Part shown: positions 8,606 through 16,816 of the stretch, one piece after another
Layout of the letters: every line of letters begins with the position of its first letter
How positions within the stretch are numbered: the first letter of the stretch is position 1
Source: Paenibacillus sp.
Lineage (GTDB): Bacteria > Bacillota > Bacilli > Paenibacillales > YIM-B00363
Direction of reading: 5' to 3'
DNA length: 64,000 nt
Assembly: GCF_031177825.1 (NCBI RefSeq)
Contig: NZ_JAPSKE010000022.1
Coordinates: 1-64,000, forward strand
Translations under genes and position numbers: made by a program
Notes under the pieces: model-generated
Seen by the model: the letters and a program-made list of their open reading frames with translations, nothing else
Database searches by the model: none
What the model was told of the DNA's origin: nothing

Positions 8606-10156
8606 TTAATCGACCGGCCCTCCGACTTGGACCGTGGCGGAAGCGGCCGACCCGTATTCCTTGCCGTCGTACGGATACGCCTCGACCGTCAGGAGCTTCC
8701 CTGCATACGCCGGCAGCACCGGCAGCTCCTTTCCGTAGCCGACGACCTTCCTCGCGTTCGTCGCCTTGTCCGTCGCTTGCCAGACGTACTTCGCCGCGCC
8801 AAGCGCGTCGCCGTCCGGATCGCTCGCCTCCGCTGCGGCCGACAAGAGGCCCCCGACGGCGGCTTCGCCCGTCACGCTCACGCCCGTCGCGACGGGCGCT
8901 CGGTTCGTCCCCGCATAGACCTGATCCACGAACCAGCCGCGAAACCCGTTGTACTGCTCGTCGCCGGTCTCGAAAGACAACGCGACGCGCACCCGCTGCC
9001 CCGCCCATTCCCCGAGCGGGAATTCGTACCGCCGCCACGCCGGAGCCGCGTCCGCGCCGCCGGACGTGTACGGCTTGTAGGAAGGCGATTCGTTGCCGCC
9101 GTCGTCCGGATTGAGCACGAACGTTCGCGTTGTCCCGTCTTCCGGCTGCACGCGAACGCTCATCCGGTCGTAGCCGTCGGGGTTCGCGCTTTCGATCTCC
9201 CACCAGCTCCAGAAGCTGAGCGTCGCGTCCGGATCGGGCGCTACCTGAAACGACGGCGACCAGATCGTCCCGCCATGCGCGTCCGCCGACGTCCCGCCGT
9301 CCAGTTCATAGCCGTACTCGCTCATTTCGTTCATGTAATTGCCGACGGCATACACGCTGTTCGTCACCGTCGCGCTGCCGTACCATAACGCTTCGCCGCT
9401 GAACGGCGACGTCGGCAGGAAGCCTTCGCTTCCGTCCTCGTCTTGCGGCTCGACGTACTTGCCGACGGCTTCGTTCCGAAGGCCGGACGCCGATGCGTAG
9501 ACGCGCCACAAGCCGCTGCCCGTCTCCTCGTCCCACAGCGACTCGCGCAGCGCGTTCGCGCCGGCTGCGACCGCGGGCTCGATCAGCCCCATGAGCGCCG
9601 CGAGATCGGCGGCCTTCGCCGCGGACGTCTCCGACGCGCCGTCGCCGTCGAAGTCCCACGCCGTCGTGTCTCCGATGCGCGCCGCGAGCGTCGCGACGTC
9701 CCGGATGTCGAACGCCGCGTACGATCCCGCGACGATCAAGGGCAGCGGCACGCTCTCCGACGTATCGGTACGGACGAGCCGGAGCGCATGAACGCCGCCG
9801 GCCGCAAGCCCCGTCACGACGGCCCGCACCGGAACGTCTTCGCCAAGCCCCGTCCCCGACCATCGCGCCTCGTCCCCATCCGCGACGGCCACGGGGACGC
9901 CCTCCGGCGCCTGGAACAGAACGACCGCCTCGGAACCGAGCGTCGCGACCGTGCCGCGCGGGTACAATAGTTCCAAGCCCGACGGATCCGCCGCCATTCG
10001 CTCTTCGACCCTCTCCGGACCGCCCGCGCTCGGAGCGAACGTCCGCCCTTCCGCGCCGGCGGCCGGCGCCCCGGCGACGCCGAAGAAGACGATCGTCGCC
10101 CCGACAAGTACAAGGACGAGCCGGGCGCGAAGCCCGCCTCGGGAGATGATATCCAT
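8606..10156 (-). CDS. Secreted multidomain protein, function unknown
   Basis: Encodes 516 residues from the ATG at 10156, which has GAGGGGAAC upstream. An N-terminal signal sequence (hydrophobic residues about 12-30, Ala-rich cleavage region) points to export. Around residues 185-200 DFDGDGASE resembles a calcium-binding or dockerin-like loop. Residues about 325-440 form a beta-sandwich (SFWSWWEIES, WAGQRVRVALSFETGD, GWFVDQVYAG) resembling the C-terminal MAM-like domain of immune-inhibitor-A metallopeptidases, but no HExxH catalytic motif is present. An Ig-like tail follows. It is probably an extracellular binding or structural protein. Confidence 0.65.
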   Translation of the reverse strand: MDIISRGGLRARLVLVLVGATIVFFGVAGAPAAGAEGRTFAPSAGGPERVEERMAADPSGLELLYPRGTVATLGSEAVVLFQAPEGVPVAVADGDEARWSGTGLGEDVPVRAVVTGLAAGGVHALRLVRTDTSESVPLPLIVAGSYAAFDIRDVATLAARIGDTTAWDFDGDGASETSAAKAADLAALMGLIEPAVAAGANALRESLWDEETGSGLWRVYASASGLRNEAVGKYVEPQDEDGSEGFLPTSPFSGEALWYGSATVTNSVYAVGNYMNEMSEYGYELDGGTSADAHGGTIWSPSFQVAPDPDATLSFWSWWEIESANPDGYDRMSVRVQPEDGTTRTFVLNPDDGGNESPSYKPYTSGGADAAPAWRRYEFPLGEWAGQRVRVALSFETGDEQYNGFRGWFVDQVYAGTNRAPVATGVSVTGEAAVGGLLSAAAEASDPDGDALGAAKYVWQATDKATNARKVVGYGKELPVLPAYAGKLLTVEAYPYDGKEYGSAASATVQVGGPVD

Positions 10157-10320
10157 GGGCAGTTCCCCTCGCTCTATGAACATTTCGCATCATGCCTATT
10201 ATATACCGTTAATAATGGATGACGTTATGACGAATTGTCACGAAGAAGGTCAAGTCCGCCGCTCGCTCCCCGTCACAAATCCGGGCTCCGGGCGGGAGGC
10301 GTCCCTGTTCCAAATCAAAT

Positions 10321-10353
10321 ACCGCCGCAAGTCCCTTATGGACTCGCGGCGGT
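10321..10353 (-). terminator. Intrinsic terminator of the yclNOPQ operon
   Basis: ACCGCCGC-AAGTCC pairs with GGACTC-GCGGCGGT around a five-base loop. It lies 15 bases beyond the yclQ stop codon. On the minus strand it is followed by ATTTGATTTG rather than a pure T tract, so strength is uncertain. Confidence 0.7.
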
Positions 10354-10368
10354 TGCCGAATGCGCTGC

Positions 10369-11379
10369 TTATTTCGTCGATTCCGCCACTTGCTTCACCA
10401 TCTCGGACACGGAGACAAGGCCGCCGCCGGAGAGGTACCAGTAGTTCGGATCGAGGTAGATGATTTTGTTATTCTTGTACGCCTTCGTGTTCTTGATCAG
10501 CTCGTTGTCCGACAAGGAGCCTGCAGGCGCGGCTTCTCCCGTCGTCACGACGGCGTTCCGGTCGATCACGAACAAGTAGTCCGGATCCTTCTCGACGATA
10601 TATTCGTAGGTGACGCTTTGACCGTGCGTCTCGACGACGATGCCCTCGTCGACGGCCGGGATGCCGAACGCGCCGTGAATGATGCCGAAGCGCGAGCCCG
10701 GTCCGTACGCGCTGATTTTCCCTTCGTTGGTCAGGACGATCAGCGCGTTCTTGCCGCCGGTCGTCGACGCCGCGTTCAGGTCGGCGACCGCCTTCTCCAC
10801 CGCCTCCACTTCCGCCGCGACTTCCGCTTCCTTCTGGAAAATTTGACCGAGAATCGTTACGTTATTCTTGAACGACTCCATGTAGTTGGCGTTGTCGACG
10901 CCGATAAACACCGTCGGAGCCAGCTTCGTGAACTCTTCGTAATTCGCCGATTGGCGGCCGGAGATGAGGATCAGATCCGGATCGACCTCGGCGATCTTCT
11001 CGAAGTCCGGCTCGACGAGGCTGCCGACGTTGATGTATTCGCTGCCGCCGTACTTCTCCATATAAGGCGGGATCGAGCTGGATTGCGGCACCGCGGTGAC
11101 CGGAACGCCCAGCATGTCGAGCGTGTCCAGCGCGCCCCAGTCGAACACGACGACCTTCTCCGGATTGACCGGCACGACCGTCTCGCCCAATTGATGCTTC
11201 ACCGTAATTTCCGTCGGCGCCGCCGGCGCCTCCACCGGAGGCGTCTCCGCTGCGGGCTGTTCCGCCGCCGGCGTCTCCGCCGCTCCGTTCGTGCCGTCCT
11301 CGGACGCGTTGCCGCCGCCGCAAGCCGCGACGACCAGCATCATAACCAACAATACCGCCCATACCGAAAATTTCTTCAT
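10369..11379 (-). CDS. yclQ: Siderophore ABC transporter substrate-binding lipoprotein (YclQ/FatB type)
   Basis: Encodes 336 residues starting at ATG 11379 behind GGGGAGA. A lipoprotein signal ends in VVAACGGG with Cys20 as the lipidation site, then a Pro/Ala-rich linker. The body is a class III (helical backbone) binding protein of the YclQ/FatB/CeuE type: PEKVVVFDWGALDTLDMLG, YEEFTKLAPTVFIG and the late PDYLFVIDRNA segment. Family members bind catecholate siderophores such as petrobactin. It is the last gene of a yclN-O-P-Q order identical to that of Bacillus subtilis. Confidence 0.9.
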   Translation of the reverse strand: MKKFSVWAVLLVMMLVVAACGGGNASEDGTNGAAETPAAEQPAAETPPVEAPAAPTEITVKHQLGETVVPVNPEKVVVFDWGALDTLDMLGVPVTAVPQSSSIPPYMEKYGGSEYINVGSLVEPDFEKIAEVDPDLILISGRQSANYEEFTKLAPTVFIGVDNANYMESFKNNVTILGQIFQKEAEVAAEVEAVEKAVADLNAASTTGGKNALIVLTNEGKISAYGPGSRFGIIHGAFGIPAVDEGIVVETHGQSVTYEYIVEKDPDYLFVIDRNAVVTTGEAAPAGSLSDNELIKNTKAYKNNKIIYLDPNYWYLSGGGLVSVSEMVKQVAESTK

Positions 11380-11435
11380 GCTTCTCCCCACTCCTTAAAA
11401 TAAATAGTTTTCTATGTTGTAGTGCCTTTATGCCC

Positions 11436-12194
11436 TTAGGAAAAGTACACCGCGATCCGGTTCCCGCCGATCGTCTCGATCGGAATATCCATGTCGTAGA
11501 TCTCTTTCAACGCGTCGGTGCGGATAATTTCTTCTACCGCGCCTTCCTTCGCCACGCGCCCGTCCCTCAGCGCGACGATCCGATCCGAGTAGCAGGAAGC
11601 GAAGTTGATGTCGTGCAGCACGATCACGATCGTCTTGCCGAGATCGTCGACCAGGCGCCGAAGCACCTTCATGATTTGCACCGAGTGCTTCATATCGAGA
11701 TTGTTGAGCGGCTCGTCGAGCAGGATGTACTCGGTGTCCTGCGCGATGACCATCGCGATGAACGCGCGCTGATTTTGCCCGCCGCTCAGCTCATCCAAAA
11801 ATTTGTGCTGCATCGCTTCGAGATCCATATAGCGAATCGCCTCGTCGACGTGCTTCCAGTCGCCCTCCGTCAGCCGGCCCTGCGAATACGGGAAGCGGCC
11901 GAAGCTGACGAGCTCGCGCACCGTGAGCCGGACGTTCACGATATTCGATTGCTTGAGAATCGATATCTTTTTCGCTAAGTCGCCGCTCTTCCACTTCCGG
12001 ATTTCCTTGTCCTCGATCCACACTTCGCCTTCGTCCTGCGGCGTCAAGCGGCTGATCACGGAGAGCAGCGTGCTCTTGCCGGCCCCGTTCGGGCCGATGA
12101 AGGAAGTGATCTTGCGCGGTTCGATGCGCAGGGATACATTTTCGACGACGGGCTTGCCGCCATAGGACTTCGTTACGTTCTTCACGACTACCAC
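11436..12194 (-). CDS. yclP: Siderophore ABC transporter ATP-binding protein (YclP type)
   Basis: Encodes 252 residues. Walker A is GPNGAGKS (about residues 34-41), the signature is LSGGQNQRA, Walker B is EYILLDEPLNNLD, and the switch histidine is in VLHDINF. It is an FepC/FecE-type ATPase that energises siderophore uptake. The GTG at 12194 has AAAGGAG eight bases upstream and overlaps the yclO stop by seven bases, supporting cotranslation. Confidence 0.95.
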   Translation of the reverse strand: MVVVKNVTKSYGGKPVVENVSLRIEPRKITSFIGPNGAGKSTLLSVISRLTPQDEGEVWIEDKEIRKWKSGDLAKKISILKQSNIVNVRLTVRELVSFGRFPYSQGRLTEGDWKHVDEAIRYMDLEAMQHKFLDELSGGQNQRAFIAMVIAQDTEYILLDEPLNNLDMKHSVQIMKVLRRLVDDLGKTIVIVLHDINFASCYSDRIVALRDGRVAKEGAVEEIIRTDALKEIYDMDIPIETIGGNRIAVYFS

Positions 12195-13138
12195 GTTCGA
12201 TTCTCCTTTAACAGCAAATACAAGAAGTACACGCCGCCGATGAAGTTGATGATGACGCTCAGCGTCGTGGAGAAGACGAACACGCGCTCCACGAGCAGCT
12301 GACCGCCGATCAGCGCGACGACGCCGATCAGGATCGAGGCCGGGATGAGAAACTTGTGCCGGTACGTCCGCATGAACTGTACGGCCAAGTTCGCCACGAG
12401 CAGTCCGAGGAACGTGATCGGACCGACCAACGCCGTCGCGACGGCGATCAGCACCGCGATGACGACGAGCAGCTTCTTCATGACGGCTTCGTAATCGATG
12501 CCGAGGTTCACCGCATGCGCCCGCCCGAGGGACAACGCGTCGAGCATCGGGACGAAGCGGAGCGCGTACCCTCCGACGACGAGGAATACCGCGAGCGAGA
12601 TCCAGACGAGCTCCGTATTGACGTTGTTGAAGCTCGCGAACATGCGGCCTTGCACGACGAGGAAGTCGTTCGGATCGATCAGCACCTGCATGAACGTCGT
12701 CATGCTGCCGAACAGCGTCCCCATCACGATGCCCGCGAGCAGCAGGAAGTAGATGTGGGCGCCAGGCCGCTTGAACAGAAGGCGGTACAGCACCAGAGCG
12801 AAGCCCATCATCGCCGCGACGGAGAGGAAGAAGTTCAGCTTCTGATTCATGACCGCGACGTTCATCGCGCCGTACGCGAAGACGATGAACGTCTGGACGA
12901 GCAAATACATCGAATCGAGGCCGATAATGTTCGGCGTTAAAATCCGGTTGTTCGTCATCGTCTGGAACACGGTCGTCGCGTACGCGATCGCCGCCCCCGT
13001 CAGTACGATCGCCAGCACCTTGTACGCCCTTCGCGGCAGCACGTACCCGACGTTGCCGCCGAGATTCGCGAACAGGAAGACGCTAATCAGCGCGAGCGCG
13101 ACGGCCGCGAGGGAGATGAGCTTGCCTCTAGGCCCCAT
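12188..13138 (-). CDS. yclO: Siderophore ABC transporter permease (YclO type)
   Basis: Encodes 316 residues with about nine hydrophobic segments of the FecCD family. GAGGAGG lies seven bases before the ATG at 13138, which sits inside the end of yclN (11-base overlap). With YclN it forms the inner-membrane channel of the siderophore importer. The motif TALVGPITFLGLLVANLAV is the conserved FecCD segment that contacts the ATPase. Confidence 0.93.
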   Translation of the reverse strand: MGPRGKLISLAAVALALISVFLFANLGGNVGYVLPRRAYKVLAIVLTGAAIAYATTVFQTMTNNRILTPNIIGLDSMYLLVQTFIVFAYGAMNVAVMNQKLNFFLSVAAMMGFALVLYRLLFKRPGAHIYFLLLAGIVMGTLFGSMTTFMQVLIDPNDFLVVQGRMFASFNNVNTELVWISLAVFLVVGGYALRFVPMLDALSLGRAHAVNLGIDYEAVMKKLLVVIAVLIAVATALVGPITFLGLLVANLAVQFMRTYRHKFLIPASILIGVVALIGGQLLVERVFVFSTTLSVIINFIGGVYFLYLLLKENRTW

Positions 13139-14081
13139 AGTTCTTCCTCCTCAGCAGCATATACAGGAAGATCGCGCTTCCGATGACGCCGACCGTCAGC
13201 CCGATCGGAATTTCGTACGGGAAAATGATCAGACGCCCGAAGATGTCGCAGGCGAGCAGGAACACGGCGCCGAACAGCGCGGTCGACGTCAAGCTGTTCC
13301 GCAGATGATCCCCCCGATACATCGTGACGAGGTTCGGAATGATAAGGCCGAGGAACGGAATCATGCCGACGGTCAGCAGGACGACGGCCGAGACGAGCGC
13401 GACGATCGCGAGGCCGATGTTGACGACCCGCTTGTAATTCAGGCCCAGGTTGACGGCGAACGATTCGCCCATGCCGGCGACGGTGAAGCGGTTCGCGTAC
13501 GCGTACGCGACGATCAGTACCGGCACGCTGAGATACAACAGCTCGTAGCTGCCGCGGATGATCAGCGAGAAGTCGCCCTGCATCCAAGCGGTGATGTTCT
13601 GGATGAGATCGTTCTTGTACGCGAAGAACGTCGTGACCGAACCGATAATGCTGCCGAACATCAGTCCGACGAGCGGAATGAAGATCGCGTCCTTGTACTT
13701 CACCCGGTCGAGCAGCTTCATGAAAATATAAGTGCCGGCCAGCGCGAACGCGAAGGCGACCAGGATCTTGGCCATCGTCGACGCGCCGGAGAACAATAGT
13801 ATCGCCACGAGCACGCCGAGCCGGGCCGCTTCGTCCGTGCCGGCCGTCGTCGGCGAGACGAACTTGTTGCGCGTCAGCTGCTGCATGATCAGCCCCACGA
13901 TGCTCATGCTCATGCCCGCGATAACGATGCTGACGAGCCGGGGCACGCGGCTTGCGAAAAAAATTTGCGCCTGCTTCTCGCTCATCGTAAACAGGTCCAT
14001 AGGCGTTAAGTCCGAGACGCCTACGAACAGCGAGACGACGGATAACGCGATCAACGCGGGCAGTAAATATCTTATTTTCAT
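13128..14081 (-). CDS. yclN: Siderophore ABC transporter permease (YclN type)
   Basis: Encodes 317 residues of the FecCD permease family. I used the ATG at 14081, with AGGAG six bases upstream, rather than the longer frame to 14111. The motif SIVGLIMQQLTRNKFVSPTT near residue 60 and VGMIPFLGLIIPNLV near residue 240 are typical of the family. It begins the four-gene transporter order and follows the nitroreductase gene by 63 bases. Confidence 0.93.
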   Translation of the reverse strand: MKIRYLLPALIALSVVSLFVGVSDLTPMDLFTMSEKQAQIFFASRVPRLVSIVIAGMSMSIVGLIMQQLTRNKFVSPTTAGTDEAARLGVLVAILLFSGASTMAKILVAFAFALAGTYIFMKLLDRVKYKDAIFIPLVGLMFGSIIGSVTTFFAYKNDLIQNITAWMQGDFSLIIRGSYELLYLSVPVLIVAYAYANRFTVAGMGESFAVNLGLNYKRVVNIGLAIVALVSAVVLLTVGMIPFLGLIIPNLVTMYRGDHLRNSLTSTALFGAVFLLACDIFGRLIIFPYEIPIGLTVGVIGSAIFLYMLLRRKNYGA

Positions 14082-14144
14082 GATTCGCTCCTGGCGTATA
14101 TGCTTCTCCACGGAAGCGTCTAGGCGCCGCTGCGCGGCATGGCG

Positions 14145-14711
14145 TTACTCGCCGATGACGGTCAGCAGCCGAGAGGCCGGAATTCTCGCTTGCGCGGGCG
14201 GCACCGCCGCGGGATAGCCGACATGCAGGCTGCCGACGATCTTCTCGCCGGGCCGAGCGCCGACCGCCTCCCGGAATCCGGGCTGATGCAAGAGGCCGTA
14301 CGTCTCCCAGACCATGCCGAGGCCTCGCTCCCACGCAAGCAGGCCGAAGTTGTGAATGACGCAGCTCGTCGCCGCGTAATCTTCCTCGCGCACGGCAAGC
14401 TGGGTATCTTCCCGCATGAGCACGACGACGAACATCGGTACGGCCATGAGCTTGTTGTAGAAAAATTCGCCGAGTTCCTTCGATTTGACGGGATCTTTCT
14501 CCCGCTTCTCGTTGACGGCTCTGGACACTTCCGCGATCCGCTTGCGGCCTTCTCCGTGCACGACGACGAACCGCCACGGCTGCGTCAGCTTGTGGTTCGG
14601 CGCCCATACGGCGGCGTCGAGCAGCTCGGCGACGACGTCGAGCGGTACCGGCCGATCCTGTTGGAACTTATGTACCGATCGCCGTTCTCTAATAACTTCC
14701 GATAATCCCAT
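14145..14711 (-). CDS. Nitroreductase-family FMN oxidoreductase
   Basis: Encodes 188 residues from ATG 14711 behind AGGGGGAC. Family landmarks are RRSVHKF at the N terminus (FMN phosphate contact), AAVWAPNHKLTQPWRFVVV, and the GLGMVWETYGLL and VGSLHVGYP segments. It reduces nitro or quinone-type substrates with NAD(P)H in the family. Here it sits directly behind a Fur-box-like site and 63 bases before yclN, so a role in iron metabolism, for example ferric-siderophore reduction or flavin-mediated iron release, is a reasonable inference without direct proof. Confidence 0.85.
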   Translation of the reverse strand: MGLSEVIRERRSVHKFQQDRPVPLDVVAELLDAAVWAPNHKLTQPWRFVVVHGEGRKRIAEVSRAVNEKREKDPVKSKELGEFFYNKLMAVPMFVVVLMREDTQLAVREEDYAATSCVIHNFGLLAWERGLGMVWETYGLLHQPGFREAVGARPGEKIVGSLHVGYPAAVPPAQARIPASRLLTVIGE

Positions 14712-14760
14712 AAAGTCCCCCTGCGCCGCTGGCATTATTCTCCGTCGGCTATGTCGAAAG

Positions 14761-14775
14761 TGATAATCATTATCA
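14761..14775. promoter_or_regulatory. Fur box (perfect 7-1-7)
   Basis: TGATAATCATTATCA matches the bacillus Fur consensus TGATAATNATTATCA at every specified position. It lies 50 bases upstream of the nitroreductase start, so it should repress the nitroreductase-yclNOPQ unit when iron is sufficient. Confidence 0.9.
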
Positions 14776-14828
14776 GTGAAACACTTTCCCTATTGTACCG
14801 CATCCTTCTTCGAGCGGAATGGACATTT

Positions 14829-16373
14829 CTATTTTTCGTATGGACTTTTTAAAATGTCCCCGCGCAGCAGGTGATTGACGGTTTGATCGAGCAAGCTTTC
14901 GTAGAAGGCCGCGTTGTACAGCGAAGGATCCGAATGCCGAATCAGCAAGCAGGCCGTCCGCCCGGATTTCCGTTCGCGCCATTCGGCGGCCAGCCGGAAG
15001 CCGAACGCTACCGGCAGCGAATCGGGCAGCAAGAAGAGCACATTGTCGCATGGCAGCGCCGCGACGTCCTCGATCCGCTCCGCGTCCAGGAAGCCGAGGC
15101 CGAGCGCCGCCGGCGGCGGAGCGAAGCCCAGCTCCTTGTAGAAGAGGTCGCTCATCTTCTTCCGCTGCGGCCCGAATACGCGGAAGCCGCCGGCGAACGC
15201 GCCGACGAGCAGGAACGGCGAGCCGCCCAGCCTCTCGTTCACGTGCGTCCGCGCGTTGGCCGCCTTCGTCTCGAACAGCGACAGCCATCGTTCCGCGACG
15301 CCCGGCAGCTCGAGCGCTCCGGCGATGCGCCGCAGCCGCTCCTTCCAAGAGGGCGCTTCCGGCCCCTTCCAGACGATGCGCTCCACCGGCGCGATCCGCG
15401 TAAGCTCCGCTTGGATGTCGTCCGGAACCGGATGCGTGAAGATGAGATCGGGCTTCGCCGCTCTGAGATTCGGCAGCAGCTCCTCGGCGCGCGCCTCCCA
15501 GCCTCTCGGCGGCGCGAACGCGGACGCGATGCCGAGCGCCGCGAGATCGCCTTCGAAGACCGGGCACAGATTGGCGATGCGCCGATTGGCCCGGCTCGCG
15601 TATTCGGACGGCGACACGCCCATATGCTTCTTAAACAGTCGGCTGAAATACAGCTCGTCCGCGTACCCGACGGAGTGGGCCACGGCCATGATCGACGCAG
15701 GCGCGTTCGACAGCCGGGCGAGCGACGCGTTCAGCCGCACGGCCGTCAGCAGCTTATGCGGGCTGAAGCCCGTGTGCTCCCGGAACGCTTGATAGAAGCG
15801 GCTCGGGGAGGCGCCGGACAAGCGGGCGAGTTCCTCCATGTCGAGGTGCTCGTCGAACCGATCGCGGATCGCGCGCCGCGCTTCCTCGACGTGGCGGTGC
15901 AGCGGATCATCGGCGCTGAGGGCGGCCGCCCGCGCGGCCGCGACGCAGGCGGCGGCGACGGCGTGCAAATGCGCCTGCAGCTCGAGCCGCGTCTCGAGCG
16001 GCAGCGCTTCGAAGCGGCCCGCTCCCGCGCTTGCCGCGAACGCCTCCGCCGGCGCGCGCGAGCGGGGCAGCCGGAACGCGCGGCGGTCCCCGCCTTCGCT
16101 CGCGGGCCATGCCGGCACGGCTTCCGACGCGCGGAAGCGGACGAGCAGAACGTCCGCCGGCGCGGGACCGGGATTATATAGGGTTAACCGTCTGCGCGAC
16201 GGGACGAAGAACCAGTCGCCGGATGCCGCGGCGAAGTCCGCCGCCTCGTCCTCCATCGTCGCGGACACGTGCTCGCGCTGGACGAAGCCGAACCGCGGCG
16301 CCTCGTCGCCGGCCACGTCGACGCCGCCGCTCTCCGGCACGCGGACGAGCGTAGTATCTAAGTAGGAGAGCAA
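14829..16373 (-). CDS. AraC-type regulator fused to a siderophore-binding-protein domain (Btr-like)
   Basis: Encodes 514 residues. Residues 1-150 form a cupin-like sensory segment. Residues about 165-265 hold two helix-turn-helix units of the AraC family (MEELARLSGASPSRFYQAFRE and MAVAHSVGYADELYFSRLFK). The rest is a periplasmic-binding-protein-like domain (CPVFEGDLAALGIASAF, LRAAKPDLIFTH) of the FecB/siderophore type. This is the architecture of B. subtilis Btr, which activates siderophore uptake when it binds ferric bacillibactin. The TTG start has AAAGGA upstream. A Fur-like site precedes it and the siderophore operon lies just downstream. Confidence 0.9.
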   Translation of the reverse strand: MLSYLDTTLVRVPESGGVDVAGDEAPRFGFVQREHVSATMEDEAADFAAASGDWFFVPSRRRLTLYNPGPAPADVLLVRFRASEAVPAWPASEGGDRRAFRLPRSRAPAEAFAASAGAGRFEALPLETRLELQAHLHAVAAACVAAARAAALSADDPLHRHVEEARRAIRDRFDEHLDMEELARLSGASPSRFYQAFREHTGFSPHKLLTAVRLNASLARLSNAPASIMAVAHSVGYADELYFSRLFKKHMGVSPSEYASRANRRIANLCPVFEGDLAALGIASAFAPPRGWEARAEELLPNLRAAKPDLIFTHPVPDDIQAELTRIAPVERIVWKGPEAPSWKERLRRIAGALELPGVAERWLSLFETKAANARTHVNERLGGSPFLLVGAFAGGFRVFGPQRKKMSDLFYKELGFAPPPAALGLGFLDAERIEDVAALPCDNVLFLLPDSLPVAFGFRLAAEWRERKSGRTACLLIRHSDPSLYNAAFYESLLDQTVNHLLRGDILKSPYEK

Positions 16374-16408
16374 GTCCGTTCACGTCCTTTCCAACATCTC
16401 ATTTTATT

Positions 16409-16423
16409 TGAAAATGATTCTCA
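16409..16423. promoter_or_regulatory. Fur-box-like site upstream of the Btr-like regulator
   Basis: TGAAAATGATTCTCA matches 12 of 14 specified positions of the 7-1-7 Fur consensus. It is 36 bases upstream of the regulator's start codon, which fits iron repression of the activator. Confidence 0.7.
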
Positions 16424-16460
16424 TCGTCAAACGCAGACGTTTTTTCCGCCGCCGCGCCAT

Positions 16461-16510
16461 AAAAAATAGCGGAGGCACCGGCACGCGACTGGCAACCATC
16501 CGCTATTTTT
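16461..16510. terminator. Bidirectional intrinsic terminator
   Basis: AAAAATAGCGGA pairs perfectly with TCCGCTATTTTT around a 25-base GC-rich loop. It lies four bases beyond the stop of the DUF3886 gene and insulates the Btr-like gene from it. Confidence 0.85.
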
Positions 16511-16513
16511 CCC

Positions 16514-16816
16514 CTACTTGAACTTCTTCCAATCCATCCCGCTTTTGCCCAGCAGATACTCGAAGTCGTTGTCGAGCCGCTTCTGCTCCTGCTTGCGGCG
16601 CTCCTCTTCCAAGACGCGCTGGCGCTCGCGCTCTTGCGCTTCCTGCGCCTTCAGCGCGTCGGCTTGCGCTTTCAACTTCGCGAGCACGTCAGCGCCGAGC
16701 GCGTCTTTCAGCGTCAGCCCCTTCTCCTTCTCCTGAGGAGAAGCCTTCGGGGCGCTCTTCGCTTCAGACCGACCGTTCGAAAACCCGCCGCCTGTCTTCC
16801 GTTTCCCCATACTCAT
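16514..16816 (-). CDS. Small charged DUF3886 (YqkE-like) protein
   Basis: Encodes about 100 residues. The N terminus is basic and Gly/Ser-rich. Residues about 35-90 form a highly charged, probably coiled-coil helix (LKAQADALKAQEAQERERQR). The C-terminal GKSGMDWKKFK is the DUF3886 hallmark. The function is unknown. The ATG at 16816 overlaps the upstream SDR stop codon as TGATG, so translation is probably coupled; ATG 16810 is an alternative. Confidence 0.75.
   Translation of the reverse strand: MSMGKRKTGGGFSNGRSEAKSAPKASPQEKEKGLTLKDALGADVLAKLKAQADALKAQEAQERERQRVLEEERRKQEQKRLDNDFEYLLGKSGMDWKKFK

Noticed and set aside
14871..16181. Plus-strand 436-codon frame opposite the Btr-like regulator
   Set aside because: It has antisense composition, and the minus strand shows both AraC helix-turn-helix motifs.
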